NCBI GenBank assembly: GCA_021740385.1 | Contig: JAIOZY010000043.1 | Span: forward strand, 1 to 45,570 | Origin: Prolixibacteraceae bacterium | GTDB lineage: Bacteria; Bacteroidota; Bacteroidia; Bacteroidales; Prolixibacteraceae | Reading direction: 5' to 3' | Length of the DNA stretch: 45,570 nt | Shown: positions 16,524-25,838 of the stretch, piece after piece | Layout of the letters: each line of letters starts with the position of its first letter | Numbering within the stretch: the first letter of the stretch is position 1 | The notes under the pieces: model-generated | Told to the model about the DNA's origin: nothing | What the model saw: the letters and a program-made list of their open reading frames with translations, nothing else | The model's database searches: none | Position numbers and translations under genes: made by a program

Positions 16524-17271
16524 AATAAATCCTCCCGTCGGTTTTTCCCGTTATGCTTTCTCCCCTGTTTTTCATCTCCTTCAACTCTTTAATGTAAAGG
16601 TCGCGTAATTTTTGATCCGAATTGAACCGTTCTTCAGCATGAATGAGGATTTCCATGCCATCGCCCCCATTGGCAAGGTAATCGTTGGTTACCAGCCAGT
16701 ACATGTTTTCACGGTTGATGCTTTTCCCGTTAACCTTTATGTTGATGGCTTTATTGTTTGAAATGCCAAACGAAATGCCGCTTACCCCTTCGCCACCACG
16801 TGAGGCCAGGTGGTGGGCAAGGTTTTCGACCTGACTGCCCGATAATTTGAGATATACCAGTTCGTTTTCAAACGGGATTAATTCGTACATATTTTTTACG
16901 GTTACATTTCCCCGGGGGATAAAAGAGCGGATGCCGCCATGGTTCATTAACGAAAAATCGGGGTGTTTATTTAGCCGGGTTTTTTCCGAAAATTCAATTC
17001 CATAATTCAGCAGCATGTCACTTAACAAATTGCTTAAGGGGCTTTCCGGCCTGTAACTTGTAAGTGCCGTATCCGACCAGGCAATTATTTCGTTTAATTT
17101 ATTGCCCATTTGTTCTTCGTATGGTATTAAAATTTTGTTGAAGGACGGGTCGTTTATCGAATCGGTTGCCGGGTCAATTATATGGTTTGTAGCTGAGTAC
17201 GATGTTGTTTCGAAAACCGTGACACACGAAACCAACATTATTGAAAGAAGTATTAACAAGTACTTGTTCAT
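16513..17271 (-). CDS. 5'-nucleotidase C-terminal domain lipoprotein
   Basis: A 252-residue protein with a lipoprotein signal (MNKYLLILLSIMLVSC). It consists of the 5_nucleotid_C domain only: SPLSNLLSDMLLNYG, a GGIRSFIPRGNVTVKNMYELIPFENELVYLKLSG block (about 120-155) and the substrate-side motif VTNDYLANGGDGM (about 201-213). In UshA this domain holds the nucleotide. Here it has no metal site of its own, so it probably pairs with the metallophosphoesterase encoded next. The gene order is the reverse of the domain order in the fused enzyme. It heads the lnt operon. Confidence 0.88.
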   Translation of the reverse strand: MNKYLLILLSIMLVSCVTVFETTSYSATNHIIDPATDSINDPSFNKILIPYEEQMGNKLNEIIAWSDTALTSYRPESPLSNLLSDMLLNYGIEFSEKTRLNKHPDFSLMNHGGIRSFIPRGNVTVKNMYELIPFENELVYLKLSGSQVENLAHHLASRGGEGVSGISFGISNNKAINIKVNGKSINRENMYWLVTNDYLANGGDGMEILIHAEERFNSDQKLRDLYIKELKEMKNRGESITGKTDGRIYYVE

Positions 17272-17479
17272 TACTTAATTGTCGGATTTAATGTCATTAA
17301 TAAGAAAATCATTTATTTTGTTGTAATACAATACTAAACCAAAAGGTGTATTGCGTGTTCATTTAATTTGTTGTTTTGAAAAGCAGGGATTTTTAACCCT
17401 TGAAAAAGCTTTTTTAACTGTTGTAAAATTACGTGTTTTATTTTGCCTGGCAAGTTGTCGGGTTGGTAAAAAGAACAAT

Positions 17480-18520
17480 ATGCAGTTATTTATAAAATAT
17501 ATATTTTCATTAATATTCCTTTTCCTTTTTGCAGGTCAGGTTTGGGCACAAACCGATCATAAGCAGGTTACTGCCGAAAAGGGCGATGGAATATATAACT
17601 TGCTGCGTAAGAACAACCTGCCCCTTCATTATGTCGATGAATTTATTAAACTGAATAAAGCAAGCCTGGGACCTTCGCATGAACTGATTATCGGGAAAAA
17701 GTACTTTTTGCCGGTAGCTGCCGGCAGCGGGGCCACCGCGGGAAACAAACCCGTTATTGAAGAAAATTCGTCAAAGGTTGTACCTACAGCAACTTATGAT
17801 ATTTTTGGTGAAGCGTACAAAAAAGTACCCCTCGAAAGCACGGTTTTATCGGGGGCTGTTTATTACCTTGTGAGCGGGCACGGCGGCCCCGATCCCGGTG
17901 CAATTGCCAGGTACAACGGACGTACACTTTGCGAAGACGAGTATGCTTACGATATTACGTTAAGGCTGGCCCGGAACCTGATTTCGGAAGGTGCGCTTGT
18001 GTATATGATTACCCGCGACAATAACGACGGGATACGCAACGGGTGGTACCTTGCTCCCGATAAAGATGAAAAATGTTACCCGAACCTGACTATTCCCATA
18101 AACCAGAACAGCAGGCTGAGGCAGCGTAAAGATGTAGTTAACCGGCTTTATAAAAAGCACAAAGGCCGTTACCAGCGTTTAATCGTGATCCATGTCGATT
18201 CGCGGAGCAGGGGGGAAGGGATCGATGTGTTTTTTTACCACGATCGTCGCAGCTCAAGCGGCAAAAAAACCTGCCTGAACCTGCTCGAAACGTTCGATGT
18301 GAAATACAACACCCATCAGCCCGGGCGTGGTTACCACGGTACCGTTAGCGATCGTAACCTTTACATGCTTAAATACTCGTGGCCCGTTGCAACGTTTATC
18401 GAACTGGGCAACATAAACCATCAGCGCGATCTGAAAAGGTTTATTATTGAGGACAACCGGCAGGCGCTTGCCAACTGGCTTACCGAAGGTTTAATGAAAG
18501 ATTTTCACAATAACAAGTAA
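17480..18520 (+). CDS. N-acetylmuramoyl-L-alanine amidase with LysM-like domain
   Basis: A cell-wall amidase of about 346 residues that cleaves the bond between N-acetylmuramic acid and the stem peptide. The signal peptide MQLFIKYIFSLIFLFLFAGQVWA is followed by a LysM-like wall-binding domain (about 30-80) and an Amidase_3 domain (about 125-340). Zinc ligands appear as His in SGHGG (about 134), Glu in CEDEYAYD (about 154) and His in IHVDSR (about 238); the catalytic Glu is in FIELGN (about 307). The frame runs back to 17351, but ATG 17480 starts a perfect signal peptide. It is divergent from the nucleotidase operon and 9 nt before the DCC gene. Confidence 0.9.
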   Translation: MQLFIKYIFSLIFLFLFAGQVWAQTDHKQVTAEKGDGIYNLLRKNNLPLHYVDEFIKLNKASLGPSHELIIGKKYFLPVAAGSGATAGNKPVIEENSSKVVPTATYDIFGEAYKKVPLESTVLSGAVYYLVSGHGGPDPGAIARYNGRTLCEDEYAYDITLRLARNLISEGALVYMITRDNNDGIRNGWYLAPDKDEKCYPNLTIPINQNSRLRQRKDVVNRLYKKHKGRYQRLIVIHVDSRSRGEGIDVFFYHDRRSSSGKKTCLNLLETFDVKYNTHQPGRGYHGTVSDRNLYMLKYSWPVATFIELGNINHQRDLKRFIIEDNRQALANWLTEGLMKDFHNNK

Positions 18521-18529
18521 GCTGTACGC

Positions 18530-18937
18530 ATGGAATATCCCGATTATATTATTCTATTCGACGGGGTTTGCAATTTGTGCAGCTCATCGGTACAGTTTGT
18601 TATGAAACACGATAAAAAGCGGTTGTTTCGGTTTGCTCCCTTGCAATGGGATGTTGCATCAAAAATACTCGGTCCACACAAACACATCCTACATTTCGAT
18701 ACCCTTATTTTAATTGAAAAAGGCAAGGTTTACGACCAATCGACAGCAGCGCTGAAAATTGCCCGGCACTTACGGTTTTTTCGCATTTTTTATTTCCTGA
18801 TTATCCTTCCTGTATGGATGCGCGACCCGGTATACCGTTTTGTTGCCCGGTACCGTTACCGCGTTTTTGGGAAAAAGGAACATTGTATGGTTCCCGCTGA
18901 AAATAAAAAGGAATTGTTCATCGGCTGGGAAGACTGA
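18530..18937 (+). CDS. DCC-family thiol-disulfide oxidoreductase (DUF393)
   Basis: A 135-residue protein whose start, DYIILFDGVCNLCSSSV, carries the D-x-C-x2-C signature that names the DCC family (Cys14 and Cys17). A thioredoxin-like role is assumed for the family and has little direct proof. The segment RFFRIFYFLIILPVWMRDPVYRFVARYRYRVFGK near 85-120 is a hydrophobic stretch followed by basic residues, as usual in this family. It lies 9 nt after the amidase gene and is probably co-transcribed. Confidence 0.88.
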   Translation: MEYPDYIILFDGVCNLCSSSVQFVMKHDKKRLFRFAPLQWDVASKILGPHKHILHFDTLILIEKGKVYDQSTAALKIARHLRFFRIFYFLIILPVWMRDPVYRFVARYRYRVFGKKEHCMVPAENKKELFIGWED

Positions 18938-18995
18938 CAAAACAAGAGTACAACCGGATGTCGTTGAAAGCAATCCCATGCATTTGTTTTACAGC

Positions 18996-19799
18996 TTATT
19001 TCCCTTCAATTTCTTCGGGGTGTTTAATCATGTGTTTGATATAGCGCAGCAGTTTGCCGCCATGCGAGGCATCTGCCAGGCGGTGGTCGAACACAATGGC
19101 GAGTGACATGATACGGCGGATAAAAACCTGATCGTCAACAACCACCGGTTTCTTTTTAACGCCGCCCAGCACAAAAACAAATGAAATATTTGATGCGGGC
19201 ATAAGTGCCGGGTATCCCGTGTCGAGCCCAAGGGTTCCTATATTGGTAAGCAAAAATGAGCCAAAACTGTTGCTGTTCAACCCCAGAAAGGGAACCGACA
19301 TTCCCCAGTCGATGGTCAGTGTTTTATAAAACCGGAACAACCATTTTCTGAATGGCCAGGGTAAGCGGGCAAGGATATTTTTTGATTCCATCGATTCGTT
19401 TTCATCGCCTTTTCTCGATTTCCTGATTTCGCCTGCAAGGACCGATGCAAGCTGCTCGAGGTTTAACCTGTCGGCATTATGTACCATAACCGAACCCATA
19501 CCGCTGTCGGCCTGCAATACACTAACCATGGCATCGATGTTGTTGCGGTGAATTATTTTACCCCTTTTTACATAGCAGTTTAACTCAGGTATATCAGTCT
19601 TTATGGCCTTGGCTAAAATCAGCACAAATATATGGGTGAGGGTGATTTTTAGTCCGTTTTTTCTTTTTTCACTAATGAATTTCTCGAGTTTGGTAACATC
19701 AACTTCTACGGCACCAAACACCTTCGAATCGGCAGGTTTTTTGTAAATGGTTGATGCTACTTTCCGCCAGGTAGAATTGAAATTGTCCCCATTTTCCAT
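18996..19799 (-). CDS. Stand-alone 2-oxoacid dehydrogenase acyltransferase (E2) catalytic domain
   Basis: About 267 residues matching only the catalytic domain of E2 acyltransferases (CAT-like fold): ITLTHIFVLILAKAI near the start, SFLLTNIGTLGLDTGYPALMPASNISFVFVLGG in the core and the active-site motif DHRLADA (usual form HRxxDG), keeping the catalytic His and Asp. There is no lipoyl domain or E1/E3-binding domain, and no dehydrogenase genes lie nearby, so it is unlikely to work in a classical complex. The acyl substrate is unknown. The frame extends to 19835; ATG 19799 (MENGDNFNSTW) is a likely start. It is convergent with the DCC gene. Confidence 0.82.
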   Translation of the reverse strand: MENGDNFNSTWRKVASTIYKKPADSKVFGAVEVDVTKLEKFISEKRKNGLKITLTHIFVLILAKAIKTDIPELNCYVKRGKIIHRNNIDAMVSVLQADSGMGSVMVHNADRLNLEQLASVLAGEIRKSRKGDENESMESKNILARLPWPFRKWLFRFYKTLTIDWGMSVPFLGLNSNSFGSFLLTNIGTLGLDTGYPALMPASNISFVFVLGGVKKKPVVVDDQVFIRRIMSLAIVFDHRLADASHGGKLLRYIKHMIKHPEEIEGK

Positions 19800-19886
19800 A
19801 TTGCAATTTTTAAACGGCTTAAACTTACAAAACATAGGTTAAACCGTGAAAAGTTACAAACAACTTACAATTTCGATTAATAGAAT

Positions 19887-19918
19887 AAAAGAGGCTGCCT
19901 TTTACGACAGCCTCTTTT
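19887..19918 (-). terminator. Bidirectional terminator after yidC
   Basis: An 11-bp perfect stem (AAAAGAGGCTG with CAGCCTCTTTT) with a 10-nt loop. It ends about 17 nt after the yidC stop codon and has A/T runs on both sides, so it can act on either strand. Confidence 0.85.
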
Positions 19919-19934
19919 GGTATTCCAATTGTAG

Positions 19935-21875
19935 TTATCTTTTTTTCTTTCGTTGAGCCTCTTGTTGACGTTGCAAATCTTCAAGCCTCTTTTGAAAGCC
20001 TGATTTCTTTTTGGCCGGTTTCTTTTTGCTGGCCAAAAGCTGTGCCCTTACTTTATCTTGGTTAATAGTACTTCGGATAATGTATGTTTGCCCGATTGTA
20101 ATAACGTTTGAAAGGAAATAATAGTAACTCAGTCCCGATGAATATGAGTTCAGGATGAACATGAAAAATACAGGCATAAAGTACATCATGTATTTCATTC
20201 CGGGCATGGCGCTGGTGTCCTGGTTTTGCCCGAGAAGTTTTTGCTGAAGGATGGTGGTAACCGTCATAAGCAACGTAAACAAGCTGATGTGATTTCCGTA
20301 AATGCTGCTTAAAATGGGTATGTTCGTATTCCACGAAAAGATGGAATCGTAGGTTGATAAGTCGGTGGCCCAAAGGAAGCTTTCCTGCCTCAGTTCGATC
20401 GAGCCCGGGAAAAAGTAAAACATGGCAATGAGTATGGGCATTTGGAAGAGCATGGGCAAACAGCCCCCCATTGGGCTAACCCCTACTTTTTTATACAGGG
20501 CCATTGTGGCTTGTTGCCGTTCCATTGCTTTATCCTTCGGATACTTTTTATTGATATCATCAATCTCGGGTTTCAGTGCCTTCATTTTAGCCTGCGACAC
20601 ATACGATTTGTAGGTGAAAGGCGTAACGATGATCCGTATCAGAATTGTCAGTATAAGTATAATGATACCGAAGTTGTTGATACGGCTACGCAAGAAGTTG
20701 AAAACCGGGATTATTAAATAGCGGTTTACTTCGCGAACAACCGGCCAGCCCAGGTTGATGATCTTTTGCATGTCGTGGCCAACCATGCGTAAGGTGTTGT
20801 AGTGGTTGGGCCCGAAATAGAACGACATGCCGTAGTTGTTGTCCGACTGGTTATCGAAAGGCAACCCGATTTCGGACCGGAAATTGGCAACATAACGATC
20901 TTCCATCTCCTTTTTTTCACTCTTAACCATTGCATTTGGGAATGCATCGTCGGAAATGAGTATGGAGGAAAAGAAGAGCTGTTTAAACCCGATCCATTTA
21001 ACGGGGGTTTTCAATTCGTCGCTGTCCGATTTGTTCAGGTTCAGGTGGTCAACCTCGTCGTCTTTAAATTTGTAATAAATGGATGTGTAGCGGTCTTCGC
21101 CGTATTTCGAGGGACGTTCCTGGCGGGGTACGTCATAATCGAACGTAAAATTCAGGTAGCCTGTATTTGTGTTGATGATCCGTTCCATGCCATGGGTGCG
21201 GATATCGTAGCCAATAATGTATGAGTTGTGCGAAATGGAGTAGACATAATCGATGTATTTGTCGCTGCCAACTTCGAGGCGCAAAACAAGGTCGCGTGTT
21301 TGGCCGGGCTGGTCTCCGTTGAATTTAAGGTTTCCTTCTTTGCCTTTTGGTACCAATGGTCCGCTAACCACAATGTCTTTCTCGTTTTCCGAAGGTTTGA
21401 AAAACAGTTCGCTGGTTTCAATATTCCGGTTTTGCGCAAAAAAGCTGAGGCTGTGTTGGGCATTGTTGTCCTCTATAAGGAAAAGGGCTGTTGAGTCGTG
21501 CCGCTTATAGTTTTTCAGTTCAACCGAGTATATCTTCCCCCCTTTGGTTGATAGTTTTACCCGCATTAAATTGTTCTCGAGGGTAATGATTTCTTCTTCG
21601 CCCGTAGCGGCTGAATGAAAGTCGCCGTAAAGGTTTTTCAACTCGTTAATTTTCGATGCTTCTGTTTCCTGCTCCGACAGGGCGGGCTCAATGTTTTGTG
21701 AAGTTTCCTCTTCTTGTTTTTGGGCTTCCTGCTGCATTTGGTATTTAACCATTTCAATGGAATCCCTTCTTTGTTTGGCTGCTTCAATTTCTTCCTGCGA
21801 GGGTTTGTTCAGTACGCTGAAAAGTACCAGAACACCTACAATTAAAACCAGGCCTATCGTTGTATTTTTATCCAT
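19935..21875 (-). CDS. yidC: Membrane protein insertase YidC
   Basis: A 646-residue inner-membrane insertase that helps membrane proteins fold, with or without SecYEG. The N-terminal anchor (TTIGLVLIVGVLVLFSVL) is followed by a charged linker, the large periplasmic beta-sandwich domain (about 95-370) and the conserved 60KD_IMP core with five helices (about 390-600), including TPFTYKSYVSQAKMKAL and GGCLPMLFQMPILIAMFYFFP. The lysine-rich tail (KKKPAKKKSGFQKR...KKKR) is typical and may touch the ribosome. It lies 65 nt after pyrG on the same strand, so the two are probably an operon closed by the terminator at 19887-19918. Confidence 0.97.
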   Translation of the reverse strand: MDKNTTIGLVLIVGVLVLFSVLNKPSQEEIEAAKQRRDSIEMVKYQMQQEAQKQEEETSQNIEPALSEQETEASKINELKNLYGDFHSAATGEEEIITLENNLMRVKLSTKGGKIYSVELKNYKRHDSTALFLIEDNNAQHSLSFFAQNRNIETSELFFKPSENEKDIVVSGPLVPKGKEGNLKFNGDQPGQTRDLVLRLEVGSDKYIDYVYSISHNSYIIGYDIRTHGMERIINTNTGYLNFTFDYDVPRQERPSKYGEDRYTSIYYKFKDDEVDHLNLNKSDSDELKTPVKWIGFKQLFFSSILISDDAFPNAMVKSEKKEMEDRYVANFRSEIGLPFDNQSDNNYGMSFYFGPNHYNTLRMVGHDMQKIINLGWPVVREVNRYLIIPVFNFLRSRINNFGIIILILTILIRIIVTPFTYKSYVSQAKMKALKPEIDDINKKYPKDKAMERQQATMALYKKVGVSPMGGCLPMLFQMPILIAMFYFFPGSIELRQESFLWATDLSTYDSIFSWNTNIPILSSIYGNHISLFTLLMTVTTILQQKLLGQNQDTSAMPGMKYMMYFMPVFFMFILNSYSSGLSYYYFLSNVITIGQTYIIRSTINQDKVRAQLLASKKKPAKKKSGFQKRLEDLQRQQEAQRKKKR

Positions 21876-21940
21876 TCAACTTTGTATTTCGGTATTATAA
21901 ACTATCTTATTTGTACAAACTAACTGAAAAAATTACACAA

Positions 21941-23560
<1,620 letters not shown>

Positions 23561-23574
23561 TTAAAACAAAGCAG

Positions 23575-23582
23575 CAAAGATA
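23575..23582 (-). promoter_or_regulatory. Promoter -7 element of pyrG-yidC
   Basis: The minus strand reads TATCTTTG, a common form of the TAnnTTTG element. A TTTTAC sequence 19 nt upstream could be a weak -33. The start of transcription would be near 23568, leaving a leader of about 25 nt before pyrG. Confidence 0.6.
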
Positions 23583-23797
23583 GTGATAAAATGATGTATT
23601 GTAAAAGCATACTGCCTTACAAAATGCTACTGTTAACAAAACATTTTTGTGCCAACCTGTCATGTTTTCCCGAATGGTTTACTTTTTGTAAAAAAAAGGA
23701 AGGATTTGTCGGTAAAAAAATGAACTTTTATCGATTTTATCTGCTTTTTTTATTAAACACCGTTATTTTTAACCGCAATTAACAAACATAATATAAT

Positions 23798-24388
23798 ATG
23801 AAAAAATCAACAATTATTTTAATTATTGTAGCGTTGATTGTATTGATTGGTGCCGGGGGCATTAAAAAATCATACAACAATATGGTTACCATGGAAGAAG
23901 GGGTTGCGGCCCAGTGGTCGCAGGTAGAAAACGTTTACCAGCGCCGGGCCGACCTGATCCCGAACCTGGTAAACACCGTGAAAGGCTATGCCGAGCACGA
24001 ACATGAAACCCTCGAGGCCGTAATCAATGCAAGGGCAAAAGCCACGTCGGTAACGGTCGATCCATCGAATTTGGATGCGGCATCGCTGCAAAATTTTCAG
24101 GAAGCTCAATCGGGGCTTTCATCGGCATTAAGCCGCCTTATGGTTGTGATGGAGCAGTACCCGAACCTGAAAGCCAACGAGAATTTTATGAACTTACAGG
24201 CACAGCTCGAAGGGACTGAAAACCGCATTACTGTTGAGCGAATGAAGTTTAACGATACTGCAAGGGCTTTTAATACTTACATCAGGAAATTTCCGAAAAA
24301 CATTTACGCTTCGATTTTCGACTTTGAGAAAAAAGCCTATTTTGAAGCAGAAAAAGGTGCCGAAAAAGCGCCTGAAGTACAATTTTAA
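23798..24388 (+). CDS. lemA: LemA family protein
   Basis: A 196-residue protein with one N-terminal membrane helix (STIILIIVALIVLIGAGGI) and the long helical LemA domain: WSQVENVYQRRADLIPNLVNTVKGYAEHE (about 40-68) and LEGTENRITVERMKFND...YIRKFP (about 143-170). The mainly helical domain lies outside the membrane. The molecular role is not established. Together with the next two TPM-domain genes it forms the common lemA-TPM-TPM cluster, which suggests a shared envelope function. Confidence 0.93.
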   Translation: MKKSTIILIIVALIVLIGAGGIKKSYNNMVTMEEGVAAQWSQVENVYQRRADLIPNLVNTVKGYAEHEHETLEAVINARAKATSVTVDPSNLDAASLQNFQEAQSGLSSALSRLMVVMEQYPNLKANENFMNLQAQLEGTENRITVERMKFNDTARAFNTYIRKFPKNIYASIFDFEKKAYFEAEKGAEKAPEVQF

Positions 24389-24400
24389 AATCAAATAATA

Positions 24401-24841
24401 ATGGGAAGTCCATCAGGTTTTTTTACCAAAGAAGAGAAAGAAGAAATTAAAAAGGCCATCGAAACAGCCGAACTTAATACATCGGGCGAGATAAGGGTAC
24501 ACATCGAGAATCATTGCAAAGAGGACGAACTCGACCGCGCAGCTTATTGGTTTGGCGAGCTGAAAATGCAAAAAACCGAACTGCGCAACGGCGTTTTGTT
24601 TTACCTTGCCCTTGATGATAAAAAGTATGCCATACTTGGCGATGCCGGCATAAATGCAAAAGTTCCCGAGGATTTTTGGGACAAAACAAAAGAACTTATG
24701 CTGGGGTTTTTCAAGGAAGGCAAAATTGCACAGGGATTAAGCGAGGGCATTATCCAGGCCGGTTTGCAGCTTAAAGAACATTTCCCCTATCAAAGCGACG
24801 ATATAAACGAATTATCGGACGAAATTTCGTATGGTAAATAA
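24401..24841 (+). CDS. TPM-domain protein, soluble
   Basis: A 146-residue protein made of a TPM domain (also called TPM_phosphatase; Psb32/MOLO-1-like fold): TAELNTSGEIRVHIENHC, RNGVLFYLALDDKKYAILGDAGIN and a helix LSEGIIQAGLQLKEHFPY. No signal peptide or membrane helix is visible, so it should be cytosolic or membrane-associated through a partner. It starts 12 nt after lemA. Phosphatase activity has been claimed for plant members; there is no evidence for it here. Confidence 0.88.
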   Translation: MGSPSGFFTKEEKEEIKKAIETAELNTSGEIRVHIENHCKEDELDRAAYWFGELKMQKTELRNGVLFYLALDDKKYAILGDAGINAKVPEDFWDKTKELMLGFFKEGKIAQGLSEGIIQAGLQLKEHFPYQSDDINELSDEISYGK

Positions 24842-24848
24842 AAACATT

Positions 24849-25658
24849 ATGAAGAAAATTTTAACAGGAACACTCTTATTGATTACCGGGTTGTTTGTTT
24901 TTGCATCCGATTTGCCCGAGCGGCCCAACCCGCCAACCCTTGTCACCGACTATGCCAATATGTTTTCACAGGCCGAAGAGAAACATTTGGAATCGAAACT
25001 GGTTAACTTTTTTGCCAATACCTCCACCCAGATCGCTGTTGTTACGGTTGAAGATTTGCAAGGCTACGATAAAGCCGATTATGCTTTCAGGCTGGGCGAA
25101 GCATGGGGAATTGGCGACAGTAAATTTAACAACGGCATACTCATTTTGCTGAAGCCCAAAACGGCAAACAGCAATGGGGAAGTTTTCATTGCCGTGGGCT
25201 ATGGCCTCGAAGCCGTTGTACCCGATATTACTGCCAAACAAATTGTTGAACACGAAATGATCCCGCGTTTTAAAAACAACGATATGTTTGGCGGGGTAGA
25301 CCGTGCAACATCCGTTTTAATTGACCTTACCAAAGGAGAATATAACCATAAACAATATGCCGAAAAAGCAGAAGAAAGCAGGGGCTTTAACCCGTTTATC
25401 TTTTTTATTTTGCTTTTTGTAGTGTTCCCCTTATTGTTTGGCCGCAGGCGCAGGGGTTATTATTCAACCGGTGGGCGCAGCAGCCTGCCTTTTTGGCTGG
25501 CCCTTGGTCTTATGGGTGGCGCCGGCCGAAGGCACACGGGCTCTTTTAACGACTTTAGCAGCGGTTCGGGATCGTTTGGCGGCGGTGGCAGCTTTGGCAG
25601 TTTCGGCGGCTTTGGCGGCGGTGGTTTCGGCGGCGGCGGTGCCGGCGGAAGCTGGTAA
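24849..25658 (+). CDS. TPM-domain membrane protein with glycine-rich tail
   Basis: About 269 residues. The signal peptide MKKILTGTLLLITGLFVFASDLPERP is followed by a periplasmic TPM domain (about 25-165: LVTDYANMFSQAEEKHLESKL, TSTQIAVVTVEDLQGYD, GILILLKP, AVGYGLEAVVPD). A membrane helix lies at about 180-195 (FNPFIFFILLFVVFPLLFG), then basic residues, then a tail rich in Gly, Ser and Phe. This is the usual YgcG-type layout. An earlier in-frame ATG at 24831 would overlap the previous gene by 11 nt; 24849 starts a better signal peptide. It is the third gene of the lemA cluster. Confidence 0.9.
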   Translation: MKKILTGTLLLITGLFVFASDLPERPNPPTLVTDYANMFSQAEEKHLESKLVNFFANTSTQIAVVTVEDLQGYDKADYAFRLGEAWGIGDSKFNNGILILLKPKTANSNGEVFIAVGYGLEAVVPDITAKQIVEHEMIPRFKNNDMFGGVDRATSVLIDLTKGEYNHKQYAEKAEESRGFNPFIFFILLFVVFPLLFGRRRRGYYSTGGRSSLPFWLALGLMGGAGRRHTGSFNDFSSGSGSFGGGGSFGSFGGFGGGGFGGGGAGGSW

Positions 25659-25824
25659 TTTCATGCCCGTTAATTTTTCTTAACATATTTGTTTCAATAC
25701 TTGCAAGGTTCATGCGTTGTAAAAAGGGTATTATCTGTTCCCTTTCACGGGTTCCATTGGCATGTCGACAGGGAAATTAAGATACTTATTTTTTGTTTGC
25801 ACCGTTTGTATGCCAACATAATTT

Positions 25825-25832
25825 TATCTTTG
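25825..25832 (+). promoter_or_regulatory. Promoter -7 element of the porin gene (near-leaderless)
   Basis: TATCTTTG lies only 6 nt before the ATG at 25839. With a -7 element here, transcription should begin at or within a few bases of the start codon. It also argues against the longer reading frame that opens at 25689. Confidence 0.6.
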
Positions 25833-25838
25833 CACGGT

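Noticed and set aside
13980-18937. Possible undescribed system formed by lnt, nucleotidase pair, amidase and DCC protein
   Set aside because: The genes lie in two divergent units with known, separate envelope functions, and nothing links them beyond location.
23798-25658. lemA-TPM-TPM cluster as a novel system
   Set aside because: The arrangement is widespread in bacteria; it is uncharacterised in function but not new.
25438-25683. Alanine-rich frames opposite or overlapping the TPM glycine-rich tail
   Set aside because: They are frame shadows of the GGC/GGT-rich repeat that encodes the tail.
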